NCBI GenBank assembly: GCA_034008185.1
Contig: CM067086.1
Coordinates: 38,107,007 to 38,171,006 of the forward strand
Origin: Gorsachius magnificus
Taxonomy: Eukaryota; Chordata; Aves; Pelecaniformes; Ardeidae
Length of the DNA: 64,000 nucleotides
Direction: 5' to 3'
The notes under the pieces are model-generated. The model ran no database searches, was not told the origin of the DNA, and was given only the letters and a program-made list of their open reading frames with translations. Positions within the stretch are counted from its first letter, which is position 1; each line of letters starts with the position of its first letter. Below are positions 1-10,505 of the stretch, in pieces. Both the position numbers and the translations under genes were made by a program.

Positions 1-614
1 ACTGCCTGAAGTATTTTTATAATATGGGAAACCAGTTTAATGCCTTATTATACTGTGTTTATATCTCAGTAGCTGAGGAAGTATGTTATGGATAATGTAG
101 TCGGGTTCCTGACTCAGTAACCAGGCAATGTAGGGCATTGATGGGTAGTTCTGGAAAAATTCCAGGTGTCACTCTGCAGACAAAGCAGATGCTTACTTCT
201 ATTGTCTTCTTTTCCTTTCACTAGAAGTTATTTCTTTTCAGCAAAGTAGGTGGTATACCCATACACAGCTAAAAAAGTCTAGCATCTTCATTATTTAATA
301 GCTTAGTGTAAAGTCCTTTGGCTTAGTATAATGCAACTGAAATATGGGCAGTTCCTTTCTGATGACTGCTGGAGAAATGGTAATCTATAGACAAGAATAA
401 AGCAGGCAGCAATGAGTAGTAATTTTTTTCACATACCACAGCAAGGGTCATCAGACCTCAACTATCAATGCCCTCAAACAAGATACTTTACCTCTCTCTG
501 TGTCCCAGTTTAAAATTAAGATAATGAAAGCTTTCTATTTAAAAAAAAAAAAAACAAACTCTTAGAATTACTGGAAAAAAATACTGTAAAAGATATTATT
601 ATTATTTCATTTAG
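1..614. other. AT-rich intergenic sequence, no gene seen
   Basis: No recognisable coding or repeat family. It contains an A-run of about 14 bases at 541-554 and a short ATT run near 596-605. It ends at the target duplication of the LTR that follows. Confidence 0.6.
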
Positions 615-619
615 ACACA
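615..619. repeat. Target-site duplication, left copy (ACACA)
   Basis: This 5-bp direct repeat is identical to 1174-1178 and abuts the LTR terminus. It is the footprint of retroviral integration. Confidence 0.85.
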
Positions 620-1173
620 TGTCGTGGTTTAACCCAGCTGGCAACTAAGCACCACGCAGCCGCTCGCTCACTCCCCCCCCTCCCTCAGTGGGATGGGGGA
701 GAGAATCGGGAAGGGGAAAAAAGGTTAGAGCCGAGGGCTGAGATAAAGACAGTTTAATAAGAGAAAATAATAATAATAGTAATAATGAGAATGATAACAA
801 AATATACAGAATATACAAAACGAATGATGCACAATGCAATTGCTCACCACCCGCCGACCGATGCCCAGCCCATCCCGAGCAGCGATCAGTACCCGAGCGA
901 CCGACCGACCCACCAACCCCCCCGAGCATGACGTTATATGGTATGGAATAGCTCTTTGGACAGTTTGGGTCCTAGCTGTGCTGTACTCCCAGCTTGTTAT
1001 GCACCTGGCCGAGCAGGAGAAGCTCAAAAAGTCCTTGAGCAGTCTGAGCACTGCTTGGCAACAACTAAAAACATCAGTGTGTTATCAACATTCTTCTAGT
1101 ACTAAATCCAAAGCACAGCACTATGCTAGCTTCTGTGAAGAAAATTAACTCTATCCCAGCCGAAACCAGGACA
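620..1173 (-). mobile_element. Solo LTR of an avian endogenous retrovirus (family A), complete
   Basis: Read on the minus strand, the element starts TGTCCTGGTTTCGGCTGGG and ends GGTTAAACCACGACA, with the TG...CA ends of retroviral LTRs. The 5-bp sequence ACACA lies directly on both sides (615-619 and 1174-1178), which is a target-site duplication and fixes the boundaries. On the minus strand there is a CRE-like/TATA stretch (ATATAACGTCAT, about 928-939) and an ATTAAA poly(A) signal (753-758), giving a U3-R-U5 order. The pyrimidine-rich U5 (about 660-725) and the text CTTTATCTCAGCCC match a family I know as widespread in birds. No gag, pol or env lies next to it, so it is a solo LTR formed by LTR-LTR recombination. 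A 5-bp duplication is typical of ERVL-type integrases, but the class is inferred. Apparent reading frames of about 100 codons inside it are not genes. Confidence 0.88.
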
Positions 1174-1178
1174 ACACA
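1174..1178. repeat. Target-site duplication, right copy (ACACA)
   Basis: It is identical to 615-619 on the other side of the solo LTR. Confidence 0.85.
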
Positions 1179-2188
1179 TCTTTTTGGCAGTTAATGGCAG
1201 CTACTAAACCAGATACTGAGAAACTGATGACATCCTTGCAATCAGATTTACACAAGAATTAACAGGGACACTATATCCCAGTATATACATGTATTTTATT
1301 CAGTTGGCAGATTTATGCTACAGCTATACTATGCATTATAGAGTGGGAAGAATGGGAAGAAATCCCATTTCTTCTGCTTCGCTTCTGGTACCCACACCAG
1401 AGTTTGGTTAGACATAGTGCTCTTTCATAGCCATATGATGCATACACACATTGCAACAGTGGCTCAACTGTAAACATAGGCAGGGAAAGTCAAAGACTTT
1501 CTTATACAGAAAATATACTTTGCTACTGAGCCTCTACTTTCAAATTCAGGTCAAACTATTCAGGTAATTACATAAACATCACTGAGCTTAATTCCAGTAC
1601 TTGTCCCTCTTCTTGTTCCTATTCTATATTCTCTCCCCAGCTACACAACCCACTGAAGTGTACCATTCTCTTATTTCCCATGGGAAATCTTTTCCAGACA
1701 GGTCTTTCAGCCTTTCCAAAACATGAATTAATTTATGTAAAAATTGTACTCTAGGAAGACCTGGTAACTTCTCCAAGTGTCTTCAATATTGAACTTCATA
1801 TCTTAACAGGCTCAGAAACCTAGAGGTGCCTAACTGCTATCGTTATGTCTGCCTATCTCTTAAATACATTATTCTAAAGCCTCCACAAAGCCTATAGCTG
1901 AAGTCTTTGTAAACATTAATGAACAAGTTTGCACAATGTTGATCTGGGAAAGGTAAATTATATTTCCATACAGATTGCAAACTGAGATACTGAGAAGCTA
2001 ATAAAATAAATATATAGAATTGAAATAAATTTATTTTCCATAACAAAACATATGGCTTGTGAAAGGAAGAAGAAAAGATACCTGAAGCTTCCTTAATCCC
2101 AGTGTAGGACTTTAGTCACAGGATCACCAAACAGACACTGGAAACAGGACCTAAAAAAATCTTTGTCTTTTTCCACATTGAATGTTGA

Positions 2189-2246
2189 GTTATGTGATTA
2201 CTCTCTCTCCAGAATATGTTATGTGATTACCCTTCCCTCCAGGGGA
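2189..2246. repeat. Tandem duplication, period 29 bp
   Basis: The 13-mer GTTATGTGATTAC occurs at 2189-2201 and again at 2218-2230. The following bases are also similar (CT-rich, then CTCCAG), so two diverged head-to-tail units of about 29 bp are present. Confidence 0.75.
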
Positions 2247-2282
2247 GGGAAGAGGGAGCCTACAACCAAATTATCCATCTTC

Positions 2283-2302
2283 GGGGGGAGGGGGGGAGAG
2301 GG
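2283..2302 (+). other. G-run tract, G-quadruplex candidate
   Basis: Runs of six, seven and three G separated by single A or AGA lie on the plus strand. A shorter G-rich purine stretch lies 25-40 bp upstream (2241-2257). The long runs can be split to give four GGG tracts with short loops. Folding is inferred. Confidence 0.55.
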
Positions 2303-5300
2303 AGGAGAGACAGAGTGGGAAAGACTTTTTAAGTCTAGAAAAGTTTTTACTTCCACAGTATCTAATGAATGCAAGAATCACATTGGGACTTCAGTTTACC
2401 ATCTAGGAGCCAAAAGAAAATATGAATCTCTAATCTGAACTTTTATGATCTTGAAAAAGCATGAATCTTTTTGATTCATTTTGCGGTCAAATGTTGAGGA
2501 GGGAAGGGTAGTGAGCTACCCAGCTGTCAGTTTATTGAATTTCTACTAGCAGAGGTTTACATCATTATATTCTATAAATGTTCATAAATATCTTTTTAAT
2601 TCAACACTTAAAGGTTCTTCAGTCTGTTTGCAGAAGGTGTCCACATATTCTATGCTAACCTTCATTGCTTTCTCACAGCTGTGTAACCCTCCTGGTGAGT
2701 GTCTCTTACTACCATGCTTTGTACTATATCCACAGGAGATGAAAGACGTTATACCCATGCACATAACAATTCACATGTACAACAGAAATCAGGTGGGAAA
2801 ATGCTAGTCTGAGATAGATTCTGAGTAGAATTCTACACGCTACATTCTCAGCTTCATTGCCTGTTTAACTATTGACTGTTCACTGGAGAATTTTTTAACA
2901 TAATAATTGGACACAACATAAAATTGTCATTCTACCAACAAAATGTGAGAGATAAATTACATTAGCGACAACACGGATGAGACTGTTCAGCATAAAAGAA
3001 GTTCAGAGACAGATAAAGACATGTAATCATACACTTTGCCATATATTGCATATATGAAATACTTTAAAATAACTATACTTAACATTCAAGTATTATCTGA
3101 GCTTATTTAATAGAAATGGGAATGGAAAAAAATCAATTTTGCCCTTGATTTCTCTGTATACCTAAAGGGCAACAACTGTAAATCTGAATATTTTTTTTTA
3201 ATGTCATGATGTTTCCAAGCTAAATCCCTTGATTATTATTATTGATTTTCAGCAGACACTTTTTTAATTTAAATGTAAATCTTTGCAACTTTACCCTTTG
3301 TATTTAGAGCTACATCTCTTTATATCTATCCTCAGTACTGTCAAAAAAACATTTCCCTAAAGAAGATGAATCAATAACAATTTACCTTGTAGTATTGTGC
3401 TAGCACACACCTTTAATACATGGATTATGTCCTTTGACTCACCCCTTGCTATAATACAAATGTTTTTGGAATGGATGAAGGTCAGATTAGATAGTGCTAG
3501 TACTCTGGTATAATAATTTGCATCTATTTATAAAATGAGAAATATTGATAAAGCAAAATGTCTGCAAGGAATGTTAATTTAAATACATCTACCTGCAGAT
3601 ATATAGATGCAGAAACTAGAAATTGTAATCAGTCAGCAAAACCAGAAATGCAGTTCTCTGTTCCATTCTTATAGGCATTCAATTAAAATTAGAAATTAAT
3701 TTTGCTAGGAATTCTGACAATTGTGAATGTATCATTTAAAATATTCACTAACAGATAGAATGATAAAGTCAAATCCATTTGACCATATATTTTTGATACC
3801 TCTCCAAAAGCTTAAAATGTTATTCAGCATTTAATAGCAGCTTTCTGTTTTCCTTCCAGGTCCTAAAGACGTCCAAAAAGCTACAAGCAGCTATGGTTAC
3901 CTAAGCTTTGCTCTTGTTGTGGAAATATCCCTAACCTTTTGGAAAATTTCCATTTTTAGTTTGCAAAGACAAAACAAATAGTAGGATGTTAAAGAACAAC
4001 TCATAGAATAATTAGCAGATCAAGATGTGAGTTATTTTCCGCAATATCACCTTCTCTTTATAAAAAATATGAATCTTTAAAAGCCTATTTGCCTCCTAGA
4101 TGATGAATCTCAATAACCCAGTAGTGTTGATTTAGCTCTCACCAGTGCAAAGTCAAAAAATGTAACTGGTCAAGTAAGCGAACTGCATGAGGAATCACAG
4201 TGCTCTTAACTGGAGCAATTTTTATTTTCCATCATTTGTTAACACTTTGAAATGTTGGATTTCTTATTTGTATTTTGAGGAGTTTTTTATTTGATTTATT
4301 TTGTTTTATTTTAATGAAACTGGAGAAACCAACATGTTCGTTTCAGGATTCTGATCTGGAGTATCCTGTTTCTCTCACAAAGTTTACAGGATTTCCCAAG
4401 TCTTGAGGAATGCAACAAATGCTGCTGTTTTATGAGAGCTCCTGTTGAAAATGGCAGTTTTCACTCAACATCTGGGATGTGTTTGCTGTAGTAAACATAA
4501 TGTGAGTGAAATGCTGCTTTTTTTAGTAGTTAATTGACATTCTTATTATATTTTGAAGGAGAAAAAAGTCCAGACAGGTTTGCCATAAACTTAATTTGAA
4601 GTTCCTCTTGTTTTCAATATGCTGGCAGGACTGTCACCATAAATAATGTTGTGACAACTTTTCACTTGTAAGCCATTTCATAAAAAGACAAAAATGACCA
4701 GCAAAAGCATCTGTGAACAATCTATGAAAAAGTACTGTAGCCCAAACTTTTCCAAATGTTGTTATTGCTGCTATGACAAGAAGACCAAGTTCAAGTGGAA
4801 AAATTTCAAACAAATAGAACCCACCAAAACAAAATAAAAAAAAACAGAAGGTGGGAAGAGTGACCTTTTTTTTTTTTACTCTTTCGACACTTTTTAAATT
4901 ACATATTTAATCTGATGTTACTGATGTAACAGAATCTTAAGGTCCCACTGAGGGCAAGCACAGGTTTCCACGGGAACAGTAACAAGGCTCACATAGAAAA
5001 TACCTCCATTAACTTGGCTGTCCTGGGAAACAATAAAGCTTACATAATCACATGCACATTTATTACAAATTCTGTACTCCTCTATTCTGAGTCTGGCCAG
5101 ACAGAGTTAACTTTCTTCATAGGAGCTCATATATTGCCGTGTTTTGGATTTGTGGGTAAAACAGTGTTGATAACACACCAATGGTTTGCATTTTGCCAAA
5201 CATCACCTGCACAGCCTCAAGGCTTTCTCTTTTTTTTACTGTTCTGCATTCTCTTCCATGCACCCCCCAGCAAGTAGGCTGAGGGTGGGCAAGAATTTGG

Positions 5301-5356
5301 GAGGGGACACAGCCAGAACAACTGACTCAAATTGACCAAAGGGATATGCCATACCG

Positions 5357-5363
5357 TATAAAA
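5357..5363 (+). promoter_or_regulatory. TATA box of the 5.1-6.3 kb LTR
   Basis: TATAAAA lies about 275 bp from the LTR 5' end. It is in the same relative position as the TATA-like words of the related LTRs at 0.9 kb and 45.6 kb. Confidence 0.55.
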
Positions 5364-5479
5364 CCATGCTCAGCAACAAAAAAAATGGGGGTAGGGGAAG
5401 AAAGGGGTTTAGAGAGTTTGTCTTCCAAGGTGGCCACTGCTCAGAGACTGGCTGGGCATTAGTCTGCTTGTGTGGAGCA

Positions 5480-5880
5480 GGTGCTGGAGCAGAGATTCCC
5501 CTGCAGCCCGTGGTGAAGACCGTGGTGAGGCAGGCTGTCCCCCTGCAGTCCATGGAGGTCCACGGATCTCCACCTGTAGCCCGTGGAGGACCCCACACCA
5601 GAGCAGATGGATGGCCGAAGGGAGGAGGCTGTGACCCTGTGGGAAGCCTGCGCCAGATCAGGTTCCTGGCAAGCCATTGCAGACCTGTGGGGGGAGGAGC
5701 CGATGTCAAAGCAGGTTTGCCAGCAGAAATTGTGACCCCACAGGGGACCCAACGCTGGAGCAGTCTGCTCCTGAAGGACTGCACCCCGTGGAAATTATGA
5801 ACCCATGCTGGAGCAGTTTGTGAAGAACTGTAGCCCGTGGGAAGGACATTGGAGAAGTTTGTGGAGGACTGTCTCCCATG
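5480..5880 (+). repeat. Degenerate internal minisatellite of the LTR
   Basis: Units of roughly 40-60 bp recur, built around 'ctggagcag', 'gaggactgt/gaagaactg' and 'agcccgtgg'. The clearest are near 5754, 5808 and 5850. They are diverged from each other. They make long GC-rich reading frames in several phases that are not genes. Confidence 0.6.
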
Positions 5881-6110
5881 AGAGGCCCCCCACGCGTGAG
5901 CAGGGGAAGAGTCCTCCCCTAGGATGAAGAAGCGGCAGAGACAACGTGTGATGAACTGACCCCAACCCCCATTCCCATCCCCCTGCGCCGCTGGGGGGAG
6001 TAGGTAGAGAAACTGGGAGTGAAGTTGAGCCCAGAAAAGAAGGGAGGGGTGGGGGGAAGGTTTCTAAGATCTAGCAGTTTTTCTCCTCTCCTTCTCTGAT
6101 TTTGATTGGT

Positions 6111-6116
6111 AATAAA
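6111..6116 (+). terminator. LTR poly(A) signal AATAAA
   Basis: It sits in the conserved 'ttgattggtaataaatta' context of the family. The homologous site in the LTR at 9.6-10.5 kb has decayed to AATACA. Confidence 0.5.
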
Positions 6117-6298
6117 TTATTTTTTTTTCAAGTTGAATCTGTTTTGCCCATGATGCTAACTGATTAAATGGTCTCTCCCTGTCCTTATCTCGACCCACGA
6201 GCCTTTTGATTTACTTTTCTCTCCTCTGTCTGGTTAGAGAGGAGTGATAGAGCGGCTTTGGTGGGCCCCTGGCATCCAGCCAGGGTCAAACCACCACA

Positions 6299-9200
6299 AC
6301 ATCATGATTTCCATTTGATACCAGATTTTTAACTCAGTGAGGAGACACTCATAGATCCCCATTTCTCCACTATGTCCAAGCTGCAGGGACAGATATATGT
6401 AATAATTCAATGTATTTCAGAACCAAGTTGAAAAGACATTTCAAGTTCCTTTGTAGTACTGCAGTATTACTTGCATATGCAAATGCAGCCTGAGTAAACT
6501 AAACCATATCTAGATTTATCTGTCCACATCTGTGACATACTATGCTTTCTGATCGAAATGCCTTGTCGCTTGAAATGGAGGTGTCAGGCTTATTCACATA
6601 TGATGATATAGTAATTAAGTCATCTAAAGAGAGCAGAAGAGGAGAGGGGAAAAGATCTGACCCAGAAATACAGTCTGTGAAAAGTAATAGCATGAAAAGG
6701 AAGAATACAGGAATCACCAAAACGTGACAGACTATGGGTCCATCTCTTCACCTTGTAGCACAGAAGGTAGAGGCATGCAGACAGTAAGTAGTTCTACAGA
6801 GAAAAGCCAAAGTGGTTCCTTTCCTATCATTCCTCAGTTAACAGCTGATTTATGCTTAAGTGCCAGTGTATGCATCCATTCTGAAGGTAATAAATATTAC
6901 ATATATTTCTTTAAAAAAACCAAACAAAACAAAAAAAAGGCTTTGAAGGAAACTATTTCATAAGCAATTCTTCTTCACTGGTATACATAATACCAGAGAT
7001 CTTGTTATTACTTACTAAATAGACATGCATGACAGGATAGTTCTGGAAAAGTTATATGGCATGTATGAGAGGAATGGGCAAGTAAGGCTGAGTACATTAT
7101 TAATATAATATAGTAAGTGTCTAACAAGAATAGGTTCAGAGCTCAGTCAAGTCTCTTGCAAGGCTTTGGTTTCAGGGCAGAACTGTTAGCCAGTAAAAGA
7201 AGGAGCAATATAGATTTCAGAAGCAAAGCTGACAGTGTGAAAGACAATTTGAAGATTTTAAACATTTTATGATGTTATCCTGTAACAGCAAAAAATAACA
7301 AAGAATTCTTCTATTTATCATCTGCAGTATTCCTTATCTTCTTCACCTTCACTACATCATAAGTAGAAGAATCTATGAGGATTAAAAAATATTTTTTTTA
7401 GATGGTCACTGTTATTTTCTCCCGATTCTTACATTAAAACACCATTTTGACAGTAGTGAATTTTCCTGGAACATGCAGAAGCCACTAGAGATTCATTTCT
7501 GAGTGATTTCATAGCCTTTATCAAATTTTATATATATATATGTACTGTAATTATAATATAATAAATTATGATCAGTATTTCCCAATTTTTATCAGTAGAA
7601 ATGAAAAACTTAGGACCCTCAGAAAGAAGGTTATAAAATAAAAAGTAACAGTATGGGAAACAGAGGAAAGGTTCCAGAACCATTGGAGTAGATGGCAGAG
7701 TGCTTTATAGCTGCTTGAATTAAGACAGATATATTTTTCATGGTCTATTGCAGAGGCAGAAGAGGGATATAACCCTTTGTTTAAGAGTAGATCTGAAACA
7801 AAGCACTATACACTATCAATATCCAGCCTTACATCTGAAGGCCTGACTGAAAACTCTGCAGGCATGTAATGTAGCTACCTTTTATTTACCACACAGAGTA
7901 GACCCTAAGACACTGCTAAATTGGATCAGGTGATAGGAAGAAAAATTGAAAAGGTAAAAATAACAGCAAACTATAAAAATAAGATTGAAAGAGAAAACAT
8001 ATAAAAAAGGAGGAACTAATAAAGCAAGAATTTCCTCACATATCTGAGCACTAAGCCTTACATTAGCTGCCACAAGGTTTCTATTTTTCATTTACAAAGG
8101 GTAATACGTTACAATTTGTGGGAAAAAAAATATTCTTTTTTTAAAGTAGAATGTCCACATATGAAGAGAAGCCACAATAGGCCTGTGGCAGATTATATAG
8201 GAAAAAGATAGGTTCTTGTCACTACATTATATTTTGCTGGGGAATAGAGGCTGTTAAAATGTGAAACTATGTTTTATAACCTCAGAATAAAATCAGCAAA
8301 ATGGAAGTAAAACATGGTGAAAGTCAATAGAGGTAAGAGAGCTGCTGATTTGCTTCCTGGTGTCTTTGCTGAATGGGACAGGGTGCATGCTGCTTTGAAT
8401 ATTCCATTTGATTTACTGAAATCATCAAGGTCTTGTACAATGGCATGCAAGAAGGTAATGAACTTATTCTATAACCTGTTATTTAACTTGTAAACGCATG
8501 CAGGGTACAAGAGATCTGGAAAGACAGCAGGCATGAGAGTTGTCTAGGGCACGTCTAAGAGGTTCAACCATTTCTTATGTATCTCATAGAATGATACTGA
8601 TTTTGGAAAAAACGGAAACAAAACTAATCTCAGTGTTGCTGTATGAACACAGAACATATTGTAATATCACCAAGACTCAGCAGAAGGAAGAATACCGCCC
8701 AAATGTATCCTTCCAAGTATGAAATGCTCAAGCATCCCTAAAGAGAACAAAATTTAAATAAGTGCAGAACATGCGAGTGATTTATAAAAGTTTACTTTTA
8801 TCAGTAAAGGCAACTTTTTAAAAATTACTAACAGCAAGATTCAGTAAAGAACTTAGGATATACGTTGAAAGTTGCAATCTAGAGATTCCCACTCAGCTGC
8901 CACAGAACCTTTAACGTTGCCTAGGATACATCCTTGTCTCATTTTTTGACTGTCCAGTATCTTTGGGACTGGAGTTGCACTTCTGCACATGCCCAGTTGC
9001 CCTGGTTTCGGCAGTCAAATACTTAGCCAAACCTGACACTCTGCCAGACTTTCTCATGAAGTGGAAGCTGAGGATCTACTCATTTATCTTCTCTAAACTT
9101 AGTGTTCAAGGAAAGGTGATGCTGTTGTTGCTTTCTCCACATCTGTTTCATTTTGTCCCAACACCAAGCAAAGAAAATTTTAAAACAAAGAAAATGTAAA

Positions 9201-9619
9201 AAATGAGTTAATAAAATATACTAACATCTTGACAGTTTGGACAATACATATATGGATATCTCTATTCAGAAGTGAGTTGTATCCTATGGACAGAAACTCA
9301 GATCTGACCACTTACATTATCAGAGAAGAAACATAGAGTGTGCTTCCAACTCTAAATGCCTCTTGAGTTCATAGATTTTCAAAAACATTTTCTATAAGAA
9401 TACGTTGAATCAAATTTTAGTGCTATTATGATACTTCTGCAATTCCTTCAGAACTCCCTATAGTTAGAGGTAATGCAGATTGCTTCATTACAGAAACTGA
9501 TCAGGTCTTCCTTAGATAAAATTTACTTTCTAGCAGTCTCTAGTAATAATTTTTATTTATTTTTTTTTTTAAATTACAGCAAGAATAAGTAGTTTCAAGA
9601 CAAACATTAATCAGCTGGT
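6299..9619. other. AT-rich intergenic sequence, no gene seen
   Basis: Simple-sequence patches only: A/C-rich 'aaaaaaaccaaacaaaac' at about 6911-6940 and a short TA run at about 7529-7542. No exon or repeat family was recognised. Confidence 0.6.
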
Positions 9620-9624
9620 GGACC
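9620..9624. repeat. Target-site duplication, left copy (GGACC)
   Basis: It is identical to 10501-10505 and abuts the LTR end. Confidence 0.88.
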
Positions 9625-10500
9625 TGTGGTGGGTTGACCTTGGCTGGATGCCAGGTGCCCACCAAGCTGCTCTATCACTCCTCTCCTCAGTTGGACAGGG
9701 GAGAGAAAAAATATATTGAAAGGCTCATGGGTCAAGATAAGGACAGGGAGAGATCATTCACTAATTACTGTCATGGGCACAACAGACTCAACTTAGTGAA
9801 ACTAGCTTAATGTATTACCAGTCAAATCAGAGGAGAGAATAAAAAAATCTGAATCTTAAAACACCTTCCTCCCACCCCTCCCTTCTTACTGGGCTTAACT
9901 TTACTCCCAATTTTCTCTGCCTCCCGCCCCTGAGCGGCACAGGGGGACAGGGAATGGCGGTTGCAGACAGTCCATCACACATTGCTTCTGGAGCTCCTTC
10001 TTCCACAGGGGGAAGACTCCTCACACTCTTCCTCTGCTCAAGCATTGGGTCCCTCTCACAGGAGGCCTTGCCAGCAAACCTGCTTCAGCCTGGGCCCCTC
10101 TCCTCACAGGTCCTGCAGGTTCCTGCCAGGACCCTGCTCCAGCACAGGCTTCCCACAGGGTCACAGCCTCCTTTGTGCATCCACCTGCTCCAGCGTGGGG
10201 TCTTCCCCGGGCTGCAGGTGGCCTCCACCGTGGACCTCCATGGGCACATCCTCCCCAGCTACTGTTCCACAGCAGGTTTGTTTTGTTGGGGTTTTTTTTC
10301 CTTCTTAAATATGTTATCACAGAGGCACTACCACCATTGTTGATTGGCTTGGCCTTGGCCAGCAGTGGGTCCACCTGGCACTGGTGGAGCTGGCTGCCAT
10401 TAGTTCTATTGGACACAGGTAAAGCTACTAACAGCTTCTCACAGAAGTAACCCCTGTTGTCCCCCCCACTACCAAAACCTTGCCACGGAAACCCAATACA
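9625..10500 (-). mobile_element. Solo LTR of an avian endogenous retrovirus (family C), complete
   Basis: On the minus strand it starts TGTATTGGGTTTCCGTGGC and ends GGTCAACCCACCACA. GGACC is duplicated exactly on both sides (9620-9624 and 10501-10505), a 5-bp target-site duplication. A CCAAT motif (minus strand, about 10342-10348) sits about 35 bp upstream of a TATTTAAG box (minus strand, 10304-10311). The poly(A) signal position reads AATACA instead of AATAAA (about 9810), so the LTR may not terminate transcripts efficiently. The 3' half (9625-10260) matches 5440-6298 in reverse; the 5' part is a different sequence from families A and B. No internal retroviral genes flank it, so it is a solo LTR. 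The 115-130-codon frames inside it are products of GC-rich repeats. Confidence 0.9.
10304..10348 (-). promoter_or_regulatory. CCAAT and TATA-like core promoter of the 9.6-10.5 kb LTR
   Basis: On the minus strand GCCAATC is followed about 30-35 bp later by TATTTAAG, a usual CCAAT/TATA spacing. Activity is inferred. Confidence 0.4.
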
Positions 10501-10505
10501 GGACC
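10501..10505. repeat. Target-site duplication, right copy (GGACC)
   Basis: It is identical to 9620-9624. Confidence 0.88.

Larger units (their letters stand above)
1179..5082. other. AT-rich intergenic sequence with small repeats, no gene seen
   Basis: No family similarity or convincing exon. The notable items are annotated separately: a 29-bp duplication (2189-2246) and a purine/G-rich tract (2283-2302). A T-run lies at about 4867-4879. Reading frames of 60-90 codons here are of chance length. Confidence 0.6.
5083..6298 (+). mobile_element. Solo LTR, mosaic of family A (5') and family C (3')
   Basis: The first part (about 5083-5375) matches the family A LTRs at 620-1173 (reverse) and 45393-45755. 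Shared words include AGTTAACTTTCTTCATA, GTGTTTTGGATTTGTG and GTTGATAACACAC, then a TATA-box region (TATAAAA at 5357-5363). The remainder (about 5440-6298) matches family C at 9625-10500 (reverse): the GC-rich 'gtggag...ctggagcag' region, CCCCCTGCGCCGCT, an AATAAA signal (6111-6116), and the end TCCAGCCAGGGTCAAACCACCACA. The 3' end is CA at 6297-6298. The 5' dinucleotide seems mutated to TA, and no clean target duplication was found (the right flank is ACATC). TATA to poly(A) signal is about 750 bp, so the R region would be unusually long. No retroviral genes are attached. The 5' boundary is uncertain by about 10 bp. Confidence 0.8.

Noticed and set aside
5236..5800. Long frames on both strands (182 and 144 codons)
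   Set aside because: They lie inside the GC-rich minisatellite part of an LTR. Several phases are open because stops are rare there, and there is no protein similarity.
9954..10450. Frames of 91-131 codons on both strands
   Set aside because: They are embedded in the solo LTR at 9625-10500 and extend past its functional parts in several phases at once.
620..10500. A provirus bounded by the first three LTRs
   Set aside because: The LTRs are in mixed orientations and of different types, each complete one has its own target duplication, and no gag/pol/env similarity lies between them.
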